NCBI GenBank assembly: GCA_017590115.1
Contig: JAGGNK010012892.1
Span: 3,016,351-3,080,350, forward strand
Source of the DNA: Montifringilla adamsi
Taxonomy: Eukaryota > Chordata > Aves > Passeriformes > Passeridae
Length of the DNA stretch: 64,000 nt
Direction: 5' to 3'
Positions 41,601-53,800 of this stretch are shown here, piece by piece (position 1 is the first letter of the stretch; every line of letters begins with the position of its first letter). The notes under the pieces were generated by a model, which made no database searches, was not told the origin of the DNA, and saw only the letters and a list, made by a program, of their open reading frames with translations. Position numbers and translations under genes: made by a program.

Positions 41601-44600
41601 ATTTAGCAAACTGCTTCTTAAATACTCTGCAGACTTGCTGGGGTAGCTCTGTGTCTCTGGCATCTGGCGGGTTGGCCCTGTGTGGAGCTGGATTTCTTTG
41701 GAATGTCACCATCATGCCTTGCACTGGGCAATGAGGTGCACAACACCGAGGGAGAACGGCTGAGTAGCTTTTTAATAGATAATTTCTGGGAGTGAGGGTT
41801 GGGTAAGGATTTGTTGGTTGGCCTCGTGGCCTTGGAAGGATTTGCTGTCCAACAAACAACAATATTTGCTCCTACTAAAAGGCAGCACTAAAATAGCTGT
41901 ATGACTACATATGCATCGTTCCCACAGAGCAACACTCCCCTTTCTCCCTTCAAATTCTTCCTGCTTCCATGTCTTCAGCTGAAATAGGTTTATAATTTTT
42001 TTTTGCCTTCCTTTGCCTCCAGCCTTGCTCTGTGCCTTGTCTGAACTCCTGTGGCTCCAGCGATTCAGCTGTTTTGTTACTTCCAAGGGCTTTCAGGACC
42101 CTGCCTGTCTGTTCCTTCTCTTCTGTATCAGCTCCCTGCCCTGCCCTACCCAAAGCTCGTCCCTTGCCATAAAACTTCTTGTCACTGCCTGTCACTGTCC
42201 CTTGCAGGGGGCTGCAGCCCCAGCCTGTCCAGCTGGATGTCAGGTGTTCACTATTGATATGTGCTAGATCTGGGCTAACTCTGGCCTGCAGTAGCAACTA
42301 TTTTAGAGACAGAATGTACTCTTGGCAGAGGTACTAATATCTTTGTGGCTTTGGATGGGAGGCGAGACCATAATCCTGCTCTTACGTGGTTTTTTAGTTT
42401 TAATTTAGCATCTCCTTTTCCCCCTGCAATATGGAGGGTGATGGTGAGACTTTTTTTTCCCCCCTCAGAGTATGGATTTGGAAGTAAAACTCCTGATGTG
42501 GTAGAAAAAGTGTTACAATATGAATTTTTTGTCTGTGTGTGCTTCAAGAAATCCCCAGAGGGGAAAGCTGTAAGGACTGCACTCTTTTAAATTAACCAGC
42601 TGGTTTCTTTACAACTCTGCTATGTAAGTGCCTAGTAAAGCTCATGTCAAGGAGGTGCAAAGATATGGGAGGAAAGAGCTGAACAAACAACAAAATATCA
42701 GCTTAAACCAAGGCTGAGCTGAACACCAAAGCCTGGAGTCTGTCTCACCAGGCTGGCTGCTTTTGGAAATACCTGTTCTTACACCAATTTTTGAGGCAAG
42801 TGATGAAGAGGGAGGCAGAAGGAGTGACTGCTGGGCTGTGGCTTGTGCTAGTGGCTGTTTGCCATCCCAAAAACCACACAGTGCTCTGGTGCTGGATACT
42901 TAGAAGGTTTTAAATGTTCATGTGGTACGTGAGGCCCTTTGGAGAAAGGCAGCTTGTAGCCAGGTTGTTGCCGACAATTGTTGTCTTATTGCAAAGGTTT
43001 TATATCTTCTTGGTGATTTCTCATGGGCAGCTCCTCACGGCACTGACTCCTTCTTCTCCTCCTCTGCACAGCCAACAAACTCCATCTTACATCTCAACCA
43101 GCCAACCTACTCTTTTACAATACCCCTCCTAATTGGATCCAGCTGTGGCCTGTTAAGGGCAGGTCTGTTCCTCTTGCTTGATAATTAGCACAGCTGTAAC
43201 TCCTTAGGGGTGAGAGTACCTTCACCACTATCTCTATTCTCCTACATTCTATCTATCCACACAGGTCACCTGCTGTTCTTCCTTTTCACCTTGCCCAGGG
43301 CACCAGGCATCTCTGCTGGGAAGTGGGGATGCCGGTCTTGTTTCAACTCCAGGATCTTTTCCTAATCTGTGCTATAAAATAATTAAATCTAGAATGGGTA
43401 GGTTTTGCCTCTTGTGGCTATCACTAGCATCTAGATTTATATTTTTGTTTGCAAGGACAGAGGTCATTAATACTAGAGAAAACAAATTCTGCTCTCCCTT
43501 GACCATGGAAATAAATGTTTTTCTACTTCTGAAAAAGCACCGAGTCCTGAAAATTGAAAATGAGAGTGGTTTGGGTTGTTTTGAGGCTGTGATTTATGTG
43601 CAAATTGCACATCTCTAAACAGGTGAAGAGTAACTTTTCCTGAAGAGCTACAGCATCATGCTGCACCTGTGAGATGGGCCCTTAGGAAGGCAAGGTATCT
43701 GGCTTAACTGCCAGAAGGTCAGATCTTAATTATTACTGTAATTAATCTCAGGTGATCTTTTTTATCTACTCAGCAGAAGGAGCTGTAGCAGAAACTCATT
43801 AAAAGCATGACTCTTCAGCAGGTAGCAGAGTGGGGAGCTGTTCCTGGGCTCTCTCAGGGGTGGGGGAGACCTCAGAAATAGCACATTGGGCCGGCAGCAG
43901 CATTTCGGCCCTCAAATGCCACTCTAGGGTACCTTGGAACATCTGATCTGTCCAAAAATTGGACTGTGCATGTGATGTGGGAGTTTTGGGCAATCTAGTG
44001 GCATTCCAGCTTGCTGCTAACTGCCCTGGCAGCAGTACCCCCTTCAAGGGGCTTCCCGCTCAAGGGTCGCGATCAAAATCTGAACGTTCCAAGACAGAGT
44101 CTGGATTTGCAGCTGCTGGAGACTACGGCAGAAGGAAGGCAAGTGAATGAGCCACAGCTGTGGTTTTTTCATAACATATCTACATTAAAAAACATTATTT
44201 CTGTCTCTCCAAACAGAAAAATGTTTAATTTTACAAGACAAAGAGCTGGGTTGGTTTTTTTTCCACACATCTGACTTTCTACAATTGCTTAAGAAAATGC
44301 CTAACTTTGGTTATGTTGTGGCAGAATAAATTGTTTGGTGCACGTTCATAATGTTTCTTTTGGTAGTTCCATAGTATGAAGTTTGTGAGGGTTTGAACAA
44401 ATAATTGTTTTGAGCTAAAAAACCCTAACTTTCATGTGACTTAAGGAAAGTATTCTGCAAATACTGCTTTTGCTTTGATTTGGTCTATGGTCATACCTGG
44501 ACCTCTTGAGTAAGTGTATTAGGGATGCCCAAAAGCTCTCTGACCTGCTGGGCAGCAAATTAAATATGAAGTCACTGTAAACTATTTACAGCTTTGTTTC

Positions 44601-46855
44601 TTGGGTTGAGACTTTAGTTATCTATGAGAACATCAGAACTATCACCACCATGTGATTTTAGATATAAAAAAAAATAAGTGTTTTGAATCTAGGGGTCAAT
44701 ATGCCTTCACTGTCACATAAGGATAGGTTGTTATTTCAAATAACAAAGGCAACTCCATCCACTTCAAATGTGGCCTCACCCTCCCCAAAATCTGTTCTTG
44801 CTTTTCACTGCTAGTACTTTTATGTTTTGTGGTGAAATCCAATGCCTTGCTGCCTGTTTAATTTTTGAAGGAGGCTGCTGTGCAGTCTTTCTCACAGGGT
44901 GAAACTGATGCTGAAAAATCTACCAGAAAACTGGCAGGGGAAGCAGTTACTGATGTTGCTTTTGTTTGTCAGGGTGAAACAAGGTGTTCAATAATGAGAG
45001 ATTTTGTGTATTGCTTGAATTTTGTGTGTATGACTGGGCTCACCCCAACGTGCACATCAGGAAAATGAACTGACAGGCAAGGAACAGCTGAAGGTTGTCA
45101 GCGGGAGGTTCACAGGGAGGTTATTGAGGGCTGCAGAGAAGGCAAACACAAGCTAATGGGTTTTGAGTCTTCTAGTCTGCAGCAAGAAAAGGAACCTCCA
45201 CCCAGTCATAGCCCTGCTGCTTGGTTGCAGCAGCCTTGATGAGAAAGTGAACCCACAATTTGCTGCCCAGGTCTCACCTGTGTGCTATTAAGGCCCTGCC
45301 TCAGCAGGTGCTCTGGTCCCTCCCCTGGCTGGGATGGGGCAGCACAGAACTTCTGGGGCTCCCACTACTCAAAAAAAACCCCCAAAAACTTCAGAATGAC
45401 TACTTGATGTTTGGAAGAAACAGCAAGGTTGCTTTCCTGGGTTTCTGAGAAATGCTTTCCTATTCACTTCTCACAGTAAACAATTAAAATTGCTACTTTG
45501 TTTGTATCCATAGTTTTTAATAAAGCAGGCTCCTCTTTAAGGAAATTGCCACAAACCCACATGTTCATAAGCCAAGTGTTGTTTTTCCTTGATGCTATTA
45601 TCCCATGTAATCTCTGAATTATAACTAATGAATATAGCTGCACCTAATTACTAAGCTAGCTACAGGTGAGAAGTTTATTTTTAATGAGATTTTTGTTTGA
45701 TGGGAATGATTGGATTCTCCAAATGGCATATCCTTACATACAGAGTTTTTATCTGAGAACTGGGTATTCTAGTGATGTAGGTTGTGGTTTGTTTTGTTGT
45801 TTTTTGGTTTTTTTTTTTCAAATATAATGCAAAATGTAATATGTTGTAACATAGCTGACTGCTCAGGAGTAAAGAATGCTGTTTGAGAAGACGCTTTCAG
45901 TGTTTTACCAGGATTCCCAAAGGTAAGAAACTTGCAGTGCAGACAGTAGTGTAGAGATATTGATGCTTTGATAGCAGTGACGTGGCAATAAAGTCACTGC
46001 TTGGAAGCTGGGCATGTGGGAGAGACACAGTGTCTCTCTAGTGCGTCAGAAACCCCCAGAATGGTGTACAGGTGCAGCTCGTAGGCAGCCCCAAACGGTG
46101 TTAATTCCCTGCACAAGTGATTCTGATCTAAAGCAGGCTGGTCCTGCTGGGCCATAAACCATTTTCTCCCTGGCCTAGCTGGCACTGGTGCTTGGAGTAC
46201 TCCAGTCAAAATCTGGGAGAGAAAAGGATGCCCCTTTTGCTGGTCTCAGTGAGAGACAGAAGAGCAGTACATCCTCACTATAAAATTGGTGTCACAATTT
46301 GGAGCCAAATTTAGTCCTAGATGTTTTTTATGGGTTCATCCAAATGCAGGCAAATAGTTTTCCCACTATTATGAAAATAATTTGTTTACTTACCATCTGG
46401 TTATTATACATGATTTTCTTTCTTTCTTTTTTTTTTTTTTCCCAAGATAAAATGAAGATCTTTTGATTAGTGACTACAGTAAAATGTGTCTGATTTATTT
46501 GTGAGACTTGCTGTTTGCCAAGTACATTGCTGCAGCACAAGTACTGTTTGTTATGACATTGTACTGAGTCACTTGTTGATGCTATTTGAGGGAGAAAATT
46601 TAGTTAAAGAAACTGGAACAGGATGTCCATTTTATTTCAGTACTTGTAATCCTGAGTCATCTCAGATACTTGATGAAATACAGCACCTCACATTTTAGAC
46701 AGGGCTTCTCTTAACATAATTTGGGGATGCTTTAATTTGATAGAGGGTGGAAAAATACACAGAGCTGAATTTATGCAGCAAGGTTTATTTTAGTTTTCGC
46801 TCTCTGTTGAAGAACTCTTAAACCTTTTACACATCTGTGGCAATTTACCAGGTGA

Positions 46856-46930
46856 TCTCTTTTTCTTCTTCTCTTTATCTCTCTTCTCTTTCATCTTTCT
46901 CTCTTCCCTTTCACCTTCTCTCTTTATCCA
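46856..46930 (+). repeat. 75-nt polypyrimidine tract
   Basis: Almost only C and T with four A interruptions. Loosely repeated TCTCTTTATC and CTCTTTCATC-like blocks suggest a decayed tandem repeat. Homopurine-homopyrimidine DNA of this length can form triplex structures. Confidence 0.85.
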
Positions 46931-46991
46931 AACCCCACTGCTGTGTACCTACAGAGAAGCTCAGGGACTATTGTAGCAATTTCCATGCCAA

Positions 46992-49900
46992 GTGAGTAAT
47001 CTGCTAATAAAACTTCGTAAGCTTTTGCTGACCTTCTGATTTTTGTCATTCTTCTCAACCACAAGGATCTGTGAATCTTGGGTGCTGCCTTCCCCTTAAG
47101 GGTGGTACATCACAGTAGTGCAATTAATATTTTGGGAACCAAGGTGACAATCTGGTTGCAAAAGAAAAATGATACCACCCCTCATGCCGTGTAGTTTTTG
47201 TTTTCCTTCTTGGGATCCTGTGGATCTACAAGAGCCATGTTTGATCTGGCACTGGCAGGGCAGTGTGCCTGTCCAAAGGCTTCCCCTTTCATCCCTTCAC
47301 CTCCTGACATTCCCAGGAAATCTGTGTGACTAGGCAGGTAGGAAAGCTCCTTCATCCCTTAATAGGAAAGAACAATGAATAGAGGTAATGTAGGTAAAAC
47401 TGTACATTTAAATTATCTGCAGTCAAGAAGTGAAATACATTCATCCCTTCTGGCACTCTTGCTAATTTATATTTAAAGCAATATGAATTTCATGAGCATT
47501 TTAAAAAATCATATTTTAAATTCAATCTGCTGTCAAGTCATTTGATGTTTTGTGTAAAGTCATTTCCCGTAAACAGGTTATTGAATATCAAAAGACTTGT
47601 CTCATACATAATTTCTGGAAAGAAACAATATTATAATAAAGATGAGAATCTGGCCCTCATGTGAGTTGATGAGCACTTTCTGGATCACTGCAGCTTCTTG
47701 GTGCTCACTTTATCCCTGTCAAGGGAGTGACCTGGGAAAGGAACATTTGAGGAGTCCATAATAATAATATTTTCTAGGTTACAGTAGGTTATTCTGCAAT
47801 TAACTAGTGCTCTATGGTATATGGGGAAAGAAAACAGTGTAATTTTTTCCAAATACCAGAAAGAGAGTTGGAAAAATATGGTTTAAAATGCCTCAAACCT
47901 GACAGACCTTTCGAGCTGTAGAGCTCATGCAGAGTAATGGATTGGGTAATACAGGCAGATATGTTGAAAAGCTAAGACGTGTTTGTTCAAAGCTGTTGAT
48001 GAAATAACTGCTGTATTTCCTTGGCATGAGGTTCTTACCTGTGCTTGGAGACTGCTGTCATTTGGCAGATGCTGCACTATGTAAAACTGAGCATCAAAGC
48101 TGGGATGTAGCTGAGTCTTTTGCAAAAAAAATAAATTTGCCTCTGGATGCCACCAGTTCCCCTTCCAAGTGCTGACTAATATACCCTGGGTGTAAATGTT
48201 TAAAACACACAAATAAGGTGCTTGGGCTCTCAGAGACTTGATTGATCAGGCCAGTAGGGTTGAAATAGCTTTTTATTCAATCATTTATTCATTCATTCAT
48301 TTGATCAATCTCTGTTTTGAAGAGGGATTTCTCCTCCTGTCTTTGAAGACTGCCAGAAAAAAGTAGTTTCTACATTTTGCATCTCTTGTATCATAGTTCA
48401 ATGTGAAGAATCAGTATAACATATACACTGAAATAGTCGTGGTTATGTTAGAGGCAACTGGACATTGTGCTGGGTAGAACTGGATTGTGCTTCTGGCTTT
48501 CACCAGCAAACTGCCTCCTACTTGATACAGGTTTGAAGGTTTTGAAGCAGTTTTACACCTTAACAAACTTCAGTCTTAAACTTTGAAATCCCAAGCTCCC
48601 AAATTTTCCCAAGTCAATGTTTGGCTTTTTTCCCCAGATGCTGATTGTGCTGGAATTTTTGTGTTATTTTAATTAGGAACGAAGTTCCACCTAATTGCTA
48701 AATGCCCACATGCTCTAAAACATAGAGTTTCTGGGCTTGAGGCCACGGAAGCATTTCTGAAATGGCACCAATCACATCTCAGCTCTGAAGCCACCTGGGC
48801 TCAGATAACCTCTGTTATCTCTGAGGTTTGCTGTGCATGTTTTGTGGCTGTTGGAGATGTGAAGACTGGCACAGGATTCAGACAGAAGAGTTGTCCATTC
48901 TTTCATCTTCCTCATCGCTTCTGGGCTGCCTGCAGATTTGGTACCTGTGGCCAGCACTTTGTCCCCCTGGGCTGGAGGTTTGGAGCTGGATGCTGCCTGC
49001 TGTGAGGCTGCAGGCTGAGCTGGCAGGAGCCGTGCCCACGCAGGCATTTCTCCTCCATCAGCCACGTGTGCTTCAGGATGTTGTTAGTGAGGCTGGAAAG
49101 GGCTTGGGAGCCACAGGGCTCCTTGGCAAGGAGATCAAAGCAGGTCCATGCTACAGGGGTGGGAGAGAAGGATGAGTCCTGGAAAGGGCTGAAGGCACCC
49201 CCTGTTACTGCAGAGGCTGGAGAGTGGTGTCACCACCAAAAGGAGCAAACAGCAGGTGGTTTTTGCACTCTGTGCTGTATATTTTTTCACTGTTGGGCAA
49301 ATTCTCATCTGCTGTGTATTGCCTCTATTTCTTTATCTCCAGAGGAACTGATGTGACTTAATTTGTGTCTGAGAAAAGCATTTATTATGAGGATTGGGGA
49401 GGTGCTGTTCAAATCCTTGGTGTTTATATGGTAACGTTTTCCCCATGTACCTTTTATGAACAAGGTGAAATTAAACCCTGAGGGTCATAGACATCTAATG
49501 ACCTAAATCTAATGCCATCTAAAGACCTAATCTGAAAATGCTGACACCACTGCTTTGATTTGATTCTTGGAAAAGAATTCAGAGCAGGTAGAAAGCTGAG
49601 CATGGGCCAAGCACATGGGGGGAAAATGGGATAAATAAAACCAGCTTTTCCTAGCAAGCACGTGGCTTTGAAGGAGTTAAAGTGTAATGTGTACTGATAA
49701 TGCTGTGGCCTGCAAGTTAAAATTATAATATGAAGCAAATCCACAATACCCAGAGTAGGAAGCTCAGTGCATTATGGTGGAATTAATGTGCCATTTCTGT
49801 GGTCAAAACGTGGGGCGTGCTGAATAGCAGCTAAATTGTCTGGGAAGAGCCTGGCCAGACACCCTGTATTCCTGTGGAGCTCTTGTTCTGAGGGTGTTTG

Positions 49901-50689
49901 ACTTCTCCCTTCCGGCTCCAAGGAACAGCAAAAGAAAAGCCTCCCAGCTCCTGCACCCTGGGCAGGGCTGGTGTCCATCTCGGTCACACCAGCTCTGTTC
50001 TTTGAGAGGCTGCTGTGTTCTCAGGTCACTGAGATCCCTCCTCTGCAGGGACCCTGACCTGAGGGCACTGAGTGGTGGTCAAAGGTGAGGAAGAAATCGC
50101 ATCCTTTGGTAGCTGGCAGGCATTGTGTGCCTATTGTGCTCAGTGCTCGTAGCTGTGACTGTATTCAAAGAAGTCACCGCAGATGTCACCACCTGGGACA
50201 GCCTCCCAAAGTATCTTCAGCTTTCTGCTGCACACAGAGGAGAGGTGATGCTGGGAGAAAATTTTATATAATGGAGTATTTCTGATAATAGCAATGTGCC
50301 AGTGCCTGCTGTGAAGTGTGCAGGAGAGGCTCAGCAGGGCAGAGGTGCCAGGGATGTCTGTGACTGCACGAGGGATGGGCACCCCTTCCTTAGAGGCTCA
50401 GTGTGGTAAACTGACTTTGCCATAGAGCAGGAATAAATTAAATTGGAGAAGATGGAATACATGAGAATGAGAAAAAAGGTTAATTTAAAGTGAATGAGGT
50501 TCTCTATGGTCAAGGCTCTTTGTGACAAGGAATCCAAAACCGCCTGAGCCAGAGGTGAGGAGGCACAGGACATCCTCTGCAAAGCACAGCTGGTGACAGG
50601 GGGGCAGCAGCACAGCTCTGGGACCCCCAGATTAGCCCCTGCACGGGGAGGGGTGGGAGGGATACAGGCACATCTGTGTGTGCCAAACA
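46992..50689. other. Intergenic, no gene recognised
   Basis: AT-rich to about 48700, then more balanced. Includes an (ATTC)n run at 48284-48302 enclosed by an inverted pair GATTGATCA / TGATCAATC. Open frames of up to 115 codons show no family resemblance. Confidence 0.55.
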
Positions 50690-50855
50690 GCGCTAAGGTG
50701 CAGCGCTGCTTTTCGAAGCCATTGTAACGTAGGATGCTGCTTGGGCGGTGATGGCCGGAGCGCTCTCGGGCTGCTGCGCTGCCTTCTGGCCCCAGACCAG
50801 CGGCTCTGTTGTGTCGATAGGTGGTGCAAGTTCGCTACGGCTTCTGGAAAGCCGG
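50690..50855. promoter_or_regulatory. Small isolated CpG-dense patch
   Basis: About 14 CpG dinucleotides in 166 bp (for example CAGCGCTGC, TTTTCGAAG, TGGCCGGAGCGCTCTCGGG, TTCGCTACGG), far denser than the DNA around it. A 77-codon plus-strand frame (50678-50911) spans it but resembles no known protein. It could be an orphan CpG island, a non-coding RNA promoter, a recently inserted GC-rich piece or a relic exon. Confidence 0.5.
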
Positions 50856-53800
50856 AGCAGCTTTCCCCAGATTGCAGTTTAGACTACAGGGATCAGAGGA
50901 GGAAAAGCTGAACCCTGTAAGCAAAAGCAAACTCTTAAGTACGGCCCTTCTCAATACCTAGCCAGTAGCAAACCAGCAGAGGCAGTGTCCTGCCATGTGT
51001 GCCACCTGCACCGGGAGGTGGCATTCAGACAGGCTGTGTTAGCCCAGCATAATGCCCAGGTCAGTGGCTGTCCCAGCCCTGCTGCAAGAGGGGTGAGCTG
51101 TGCTCGCTCCAAATGAGCTCTGGAAGAAACAGGGGAGGACAGCGAAGCAATCACACTGTTGGTGCCCATGTTCTGTATGCCATTAAATGGCTATGAGGGA
51201 AAGTGAAAACCTTTCTGAGCAGAAGTGGCAGAGCCCCTGGTTTCAGCTAAAGCAGCGATGACTGCTAAAAATAAAGGGAAAAGAGGATTTAAAGCAAAGC
51301 TGGGTGTCTAACACATCACTGCATGCTGAATGTGCAATTGCATAGTTTGTCAATCAGACTGTAAATGTGTCCTGTAAGGTTTGCAGATGGTTGTGTTGCC
51401 AGCTGGGGAAATCTGGTCTAAATCAGAGGCAGAGTTAACTATGTGCAGGAGCACAAAGCCATCAGGACTTCCACTGCCAGAGGAAGCCTGTCCTGGTGTT
51501 TCCAGTGGTTAGCTGTGGGGTTGTAGGGTCTAAATTTATTATATAGAAATATTTAGCTTAGCTTTTTCTTCAGAAGTGATCCCTATGAGTAGCTGTTAGC
51601 AGGTCCACTCAACAGAAGAAATTAATGCTCATGGACACTCCAGTGTAAGGAGACTATGAAGCTGAGTGAGAAACTGAAGTGGTGCAGTCTGGCTACAAGA
51701 ATATTTTCTACAAGGGTTTGTTTCCAAGCCCTGTAGCTGGCAGCCACCCTGTCCCAGCTGTCCAGGGAACGACAATTTCTCTTTGCTGCAGCTTTCAAGG
51801 TTTTTAGCTGCGTCTCTTTCACATTGAAACAAAAACAAAAAAAAAAAACAAACTCTTTTGGACTGCTTTCATCAAAGTGGAAACATCTGGTTTGGGTGTA
51901 AAAATAGCTGGGTGTGTTCTCAAGGCAGAGTACATTTTGCTTCTGCTTGTCCTGTTCTGCAAGAGCATCAGGTGCAGCCACCATCTTCCCCCACAGTCAC
52001 TGTGGCACTGATTTGCTGAAGCCGTGGTTTGTGTGTGTGCCTGCCTGCCCCTGCCCAGCCTCTGGGTCTGTATTAATTGAAAGCACTGTATCTGCAAACA
52101 GAAATGCTGTCTGGAAAAGCGGTGTGCTTCAGGAATATGTTACTTGGGTAAACAGGTCTCTAACAGCAAGAACATTACTTGGGATAGGAGCAGTGGAGAT
52201 AATGGGGTTTGGACAGCTTTTCTACTATACTGTCACTTTGGCACGTTTGTGGATTAATCAAGGCCTTCCTCAGACAGGTTGGAAGAGAAAAGCTAAGGTA
52301 GATCTGGTATTTCTGCCATTTGTTCTCTCCCTTCCTTTCCCAGCTGCTCTCCTCACACAGCGCAGTGCTGAAGTCAAGGCACAGGAAAAGGTGGCAGGGA
52401 TCTGCAGTCACTCCAGTGATCTCCCTTGTAGCCAAGGAGCAGACCTTGCCCAGGTGCCAGCTTCTCTGCTGGCTCTGGCCCAGCACACCACCTGCTCTGC
52501 CAAGCAGGAGGGGTCTCCTCACTCTGTATTGTGTGATTCTCTCGTTGCTGATTGTGGGGATGATGGCAGTGAAACACAGAGATGGATGGGTAACTGCATT
52601 AGGATATCTTGCTAATAATCCTTGATTAATGCAGTTATACTGTTCTTGTTAAAGGCTGTCGCTGGACAGGATTAAGGAAGAAAGACCTATGAGAAGCAGG
52701 ATTGGTTGTGAGTTATCTTCTTGTATCTTTTAATCTCTTATGTGCTACTGCCTGATGTTTTCAAGTCTTCCTTTTGAAATGGCAGATAGAAACATATTAC
52801 TGCAGTCTGGAACCTTTAATCTTCAAATGAAAATAAGCTTTTCTTGCAGAAGTAGGCTGCTTTTTCAGATGCTTTCAGAAATGCTGATGTTGTGCCTTGG
52901 TTGATCTGGCTAATTAAAAATGAGCTTGTGTCAATCAAACCTATTACTATAATGGTAATGGCAAAAATGCAAAGTGCAGTTCTAGTAAATCCGTGTTAGA
53001 AATGCGCCTTATTTCTTCTGTCTGATTCACTCTTGGAGAGCTGAAATTTTTGAGAGTTTTAATATTTGAATTTGTTACTTTTCTGTTACAAATTTTACCA
53101 TTTTAGTTCATGTTGTCTACTTAGATGACCAACCAGTGTTTACTCAAAATACTTAATTACTTGCCTAAAAATTGTGAAGGGTGTGGCCTCAAGGTTTTTC
53201 TGCTGAGCGAGTCCAGCTGGGTTTGAGGCTCCTCCTCCTTCTCCCCCTGTACTGACTATATCCTGTCCCCTTGGGAACACCTCATTTTAGCAAGCACTAC
53301 ATTCTGCTCCACGTAAAACTGGGCTGAGCTGAACCCACAGTCCCAGGATTTCTATCCTGCTGTCTCTCTCTGAGCTGTGCCATTTCCCAGAGTTTGTCTG
53401 CCGTCCTAGATGTTCAGTTAAAATTTACCCTGAAGATGCTGAATCCTTCTCTGAAGAGGCCCATCTCACTGGCTGTGAGTGACTGAGAAGGCTCCCTGAT
53501 TAAGCATATACAGACAGGAAAGTATTTTTACTCCCTCATATCCTTTGCACTGTATTTGGCTTTTCAAAATCTATTTCTGCACCAAATAGATGAGTAGTTG
53601 CAGTGAAAGACATTCTGAATATAGAGTTTGACTTAGAAGTGCACACATGAAATGCTTATAAAGACACCTGATTGTCAAGGTTTGAAGGTTACGTGCATGC
53701 AGCGTTAGGATGGTGTTAGATCTGCCCCTGGTTTTGTTTTCAACAAAGACACAAACCAAAGAACCGAAGCAAACCTGCCTTTTTATATTGAATCTCTCAA

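Larger units (their letters stand above)
35673..46855. other. Intergenic downstream of NABP1, no gene recognised
   Basis: Contains an (AC)n run at 36082-36094, a (GT)n run at 37651-37664, a G/T-rich tract at 37801-37858, C-runs at 38596-38648 and a T/C tract at 46414-46443. Open frames reach 145 codons (38503-38940, minus strand, across the C-runs). None resembles a known protein. Confidence 0.55.
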
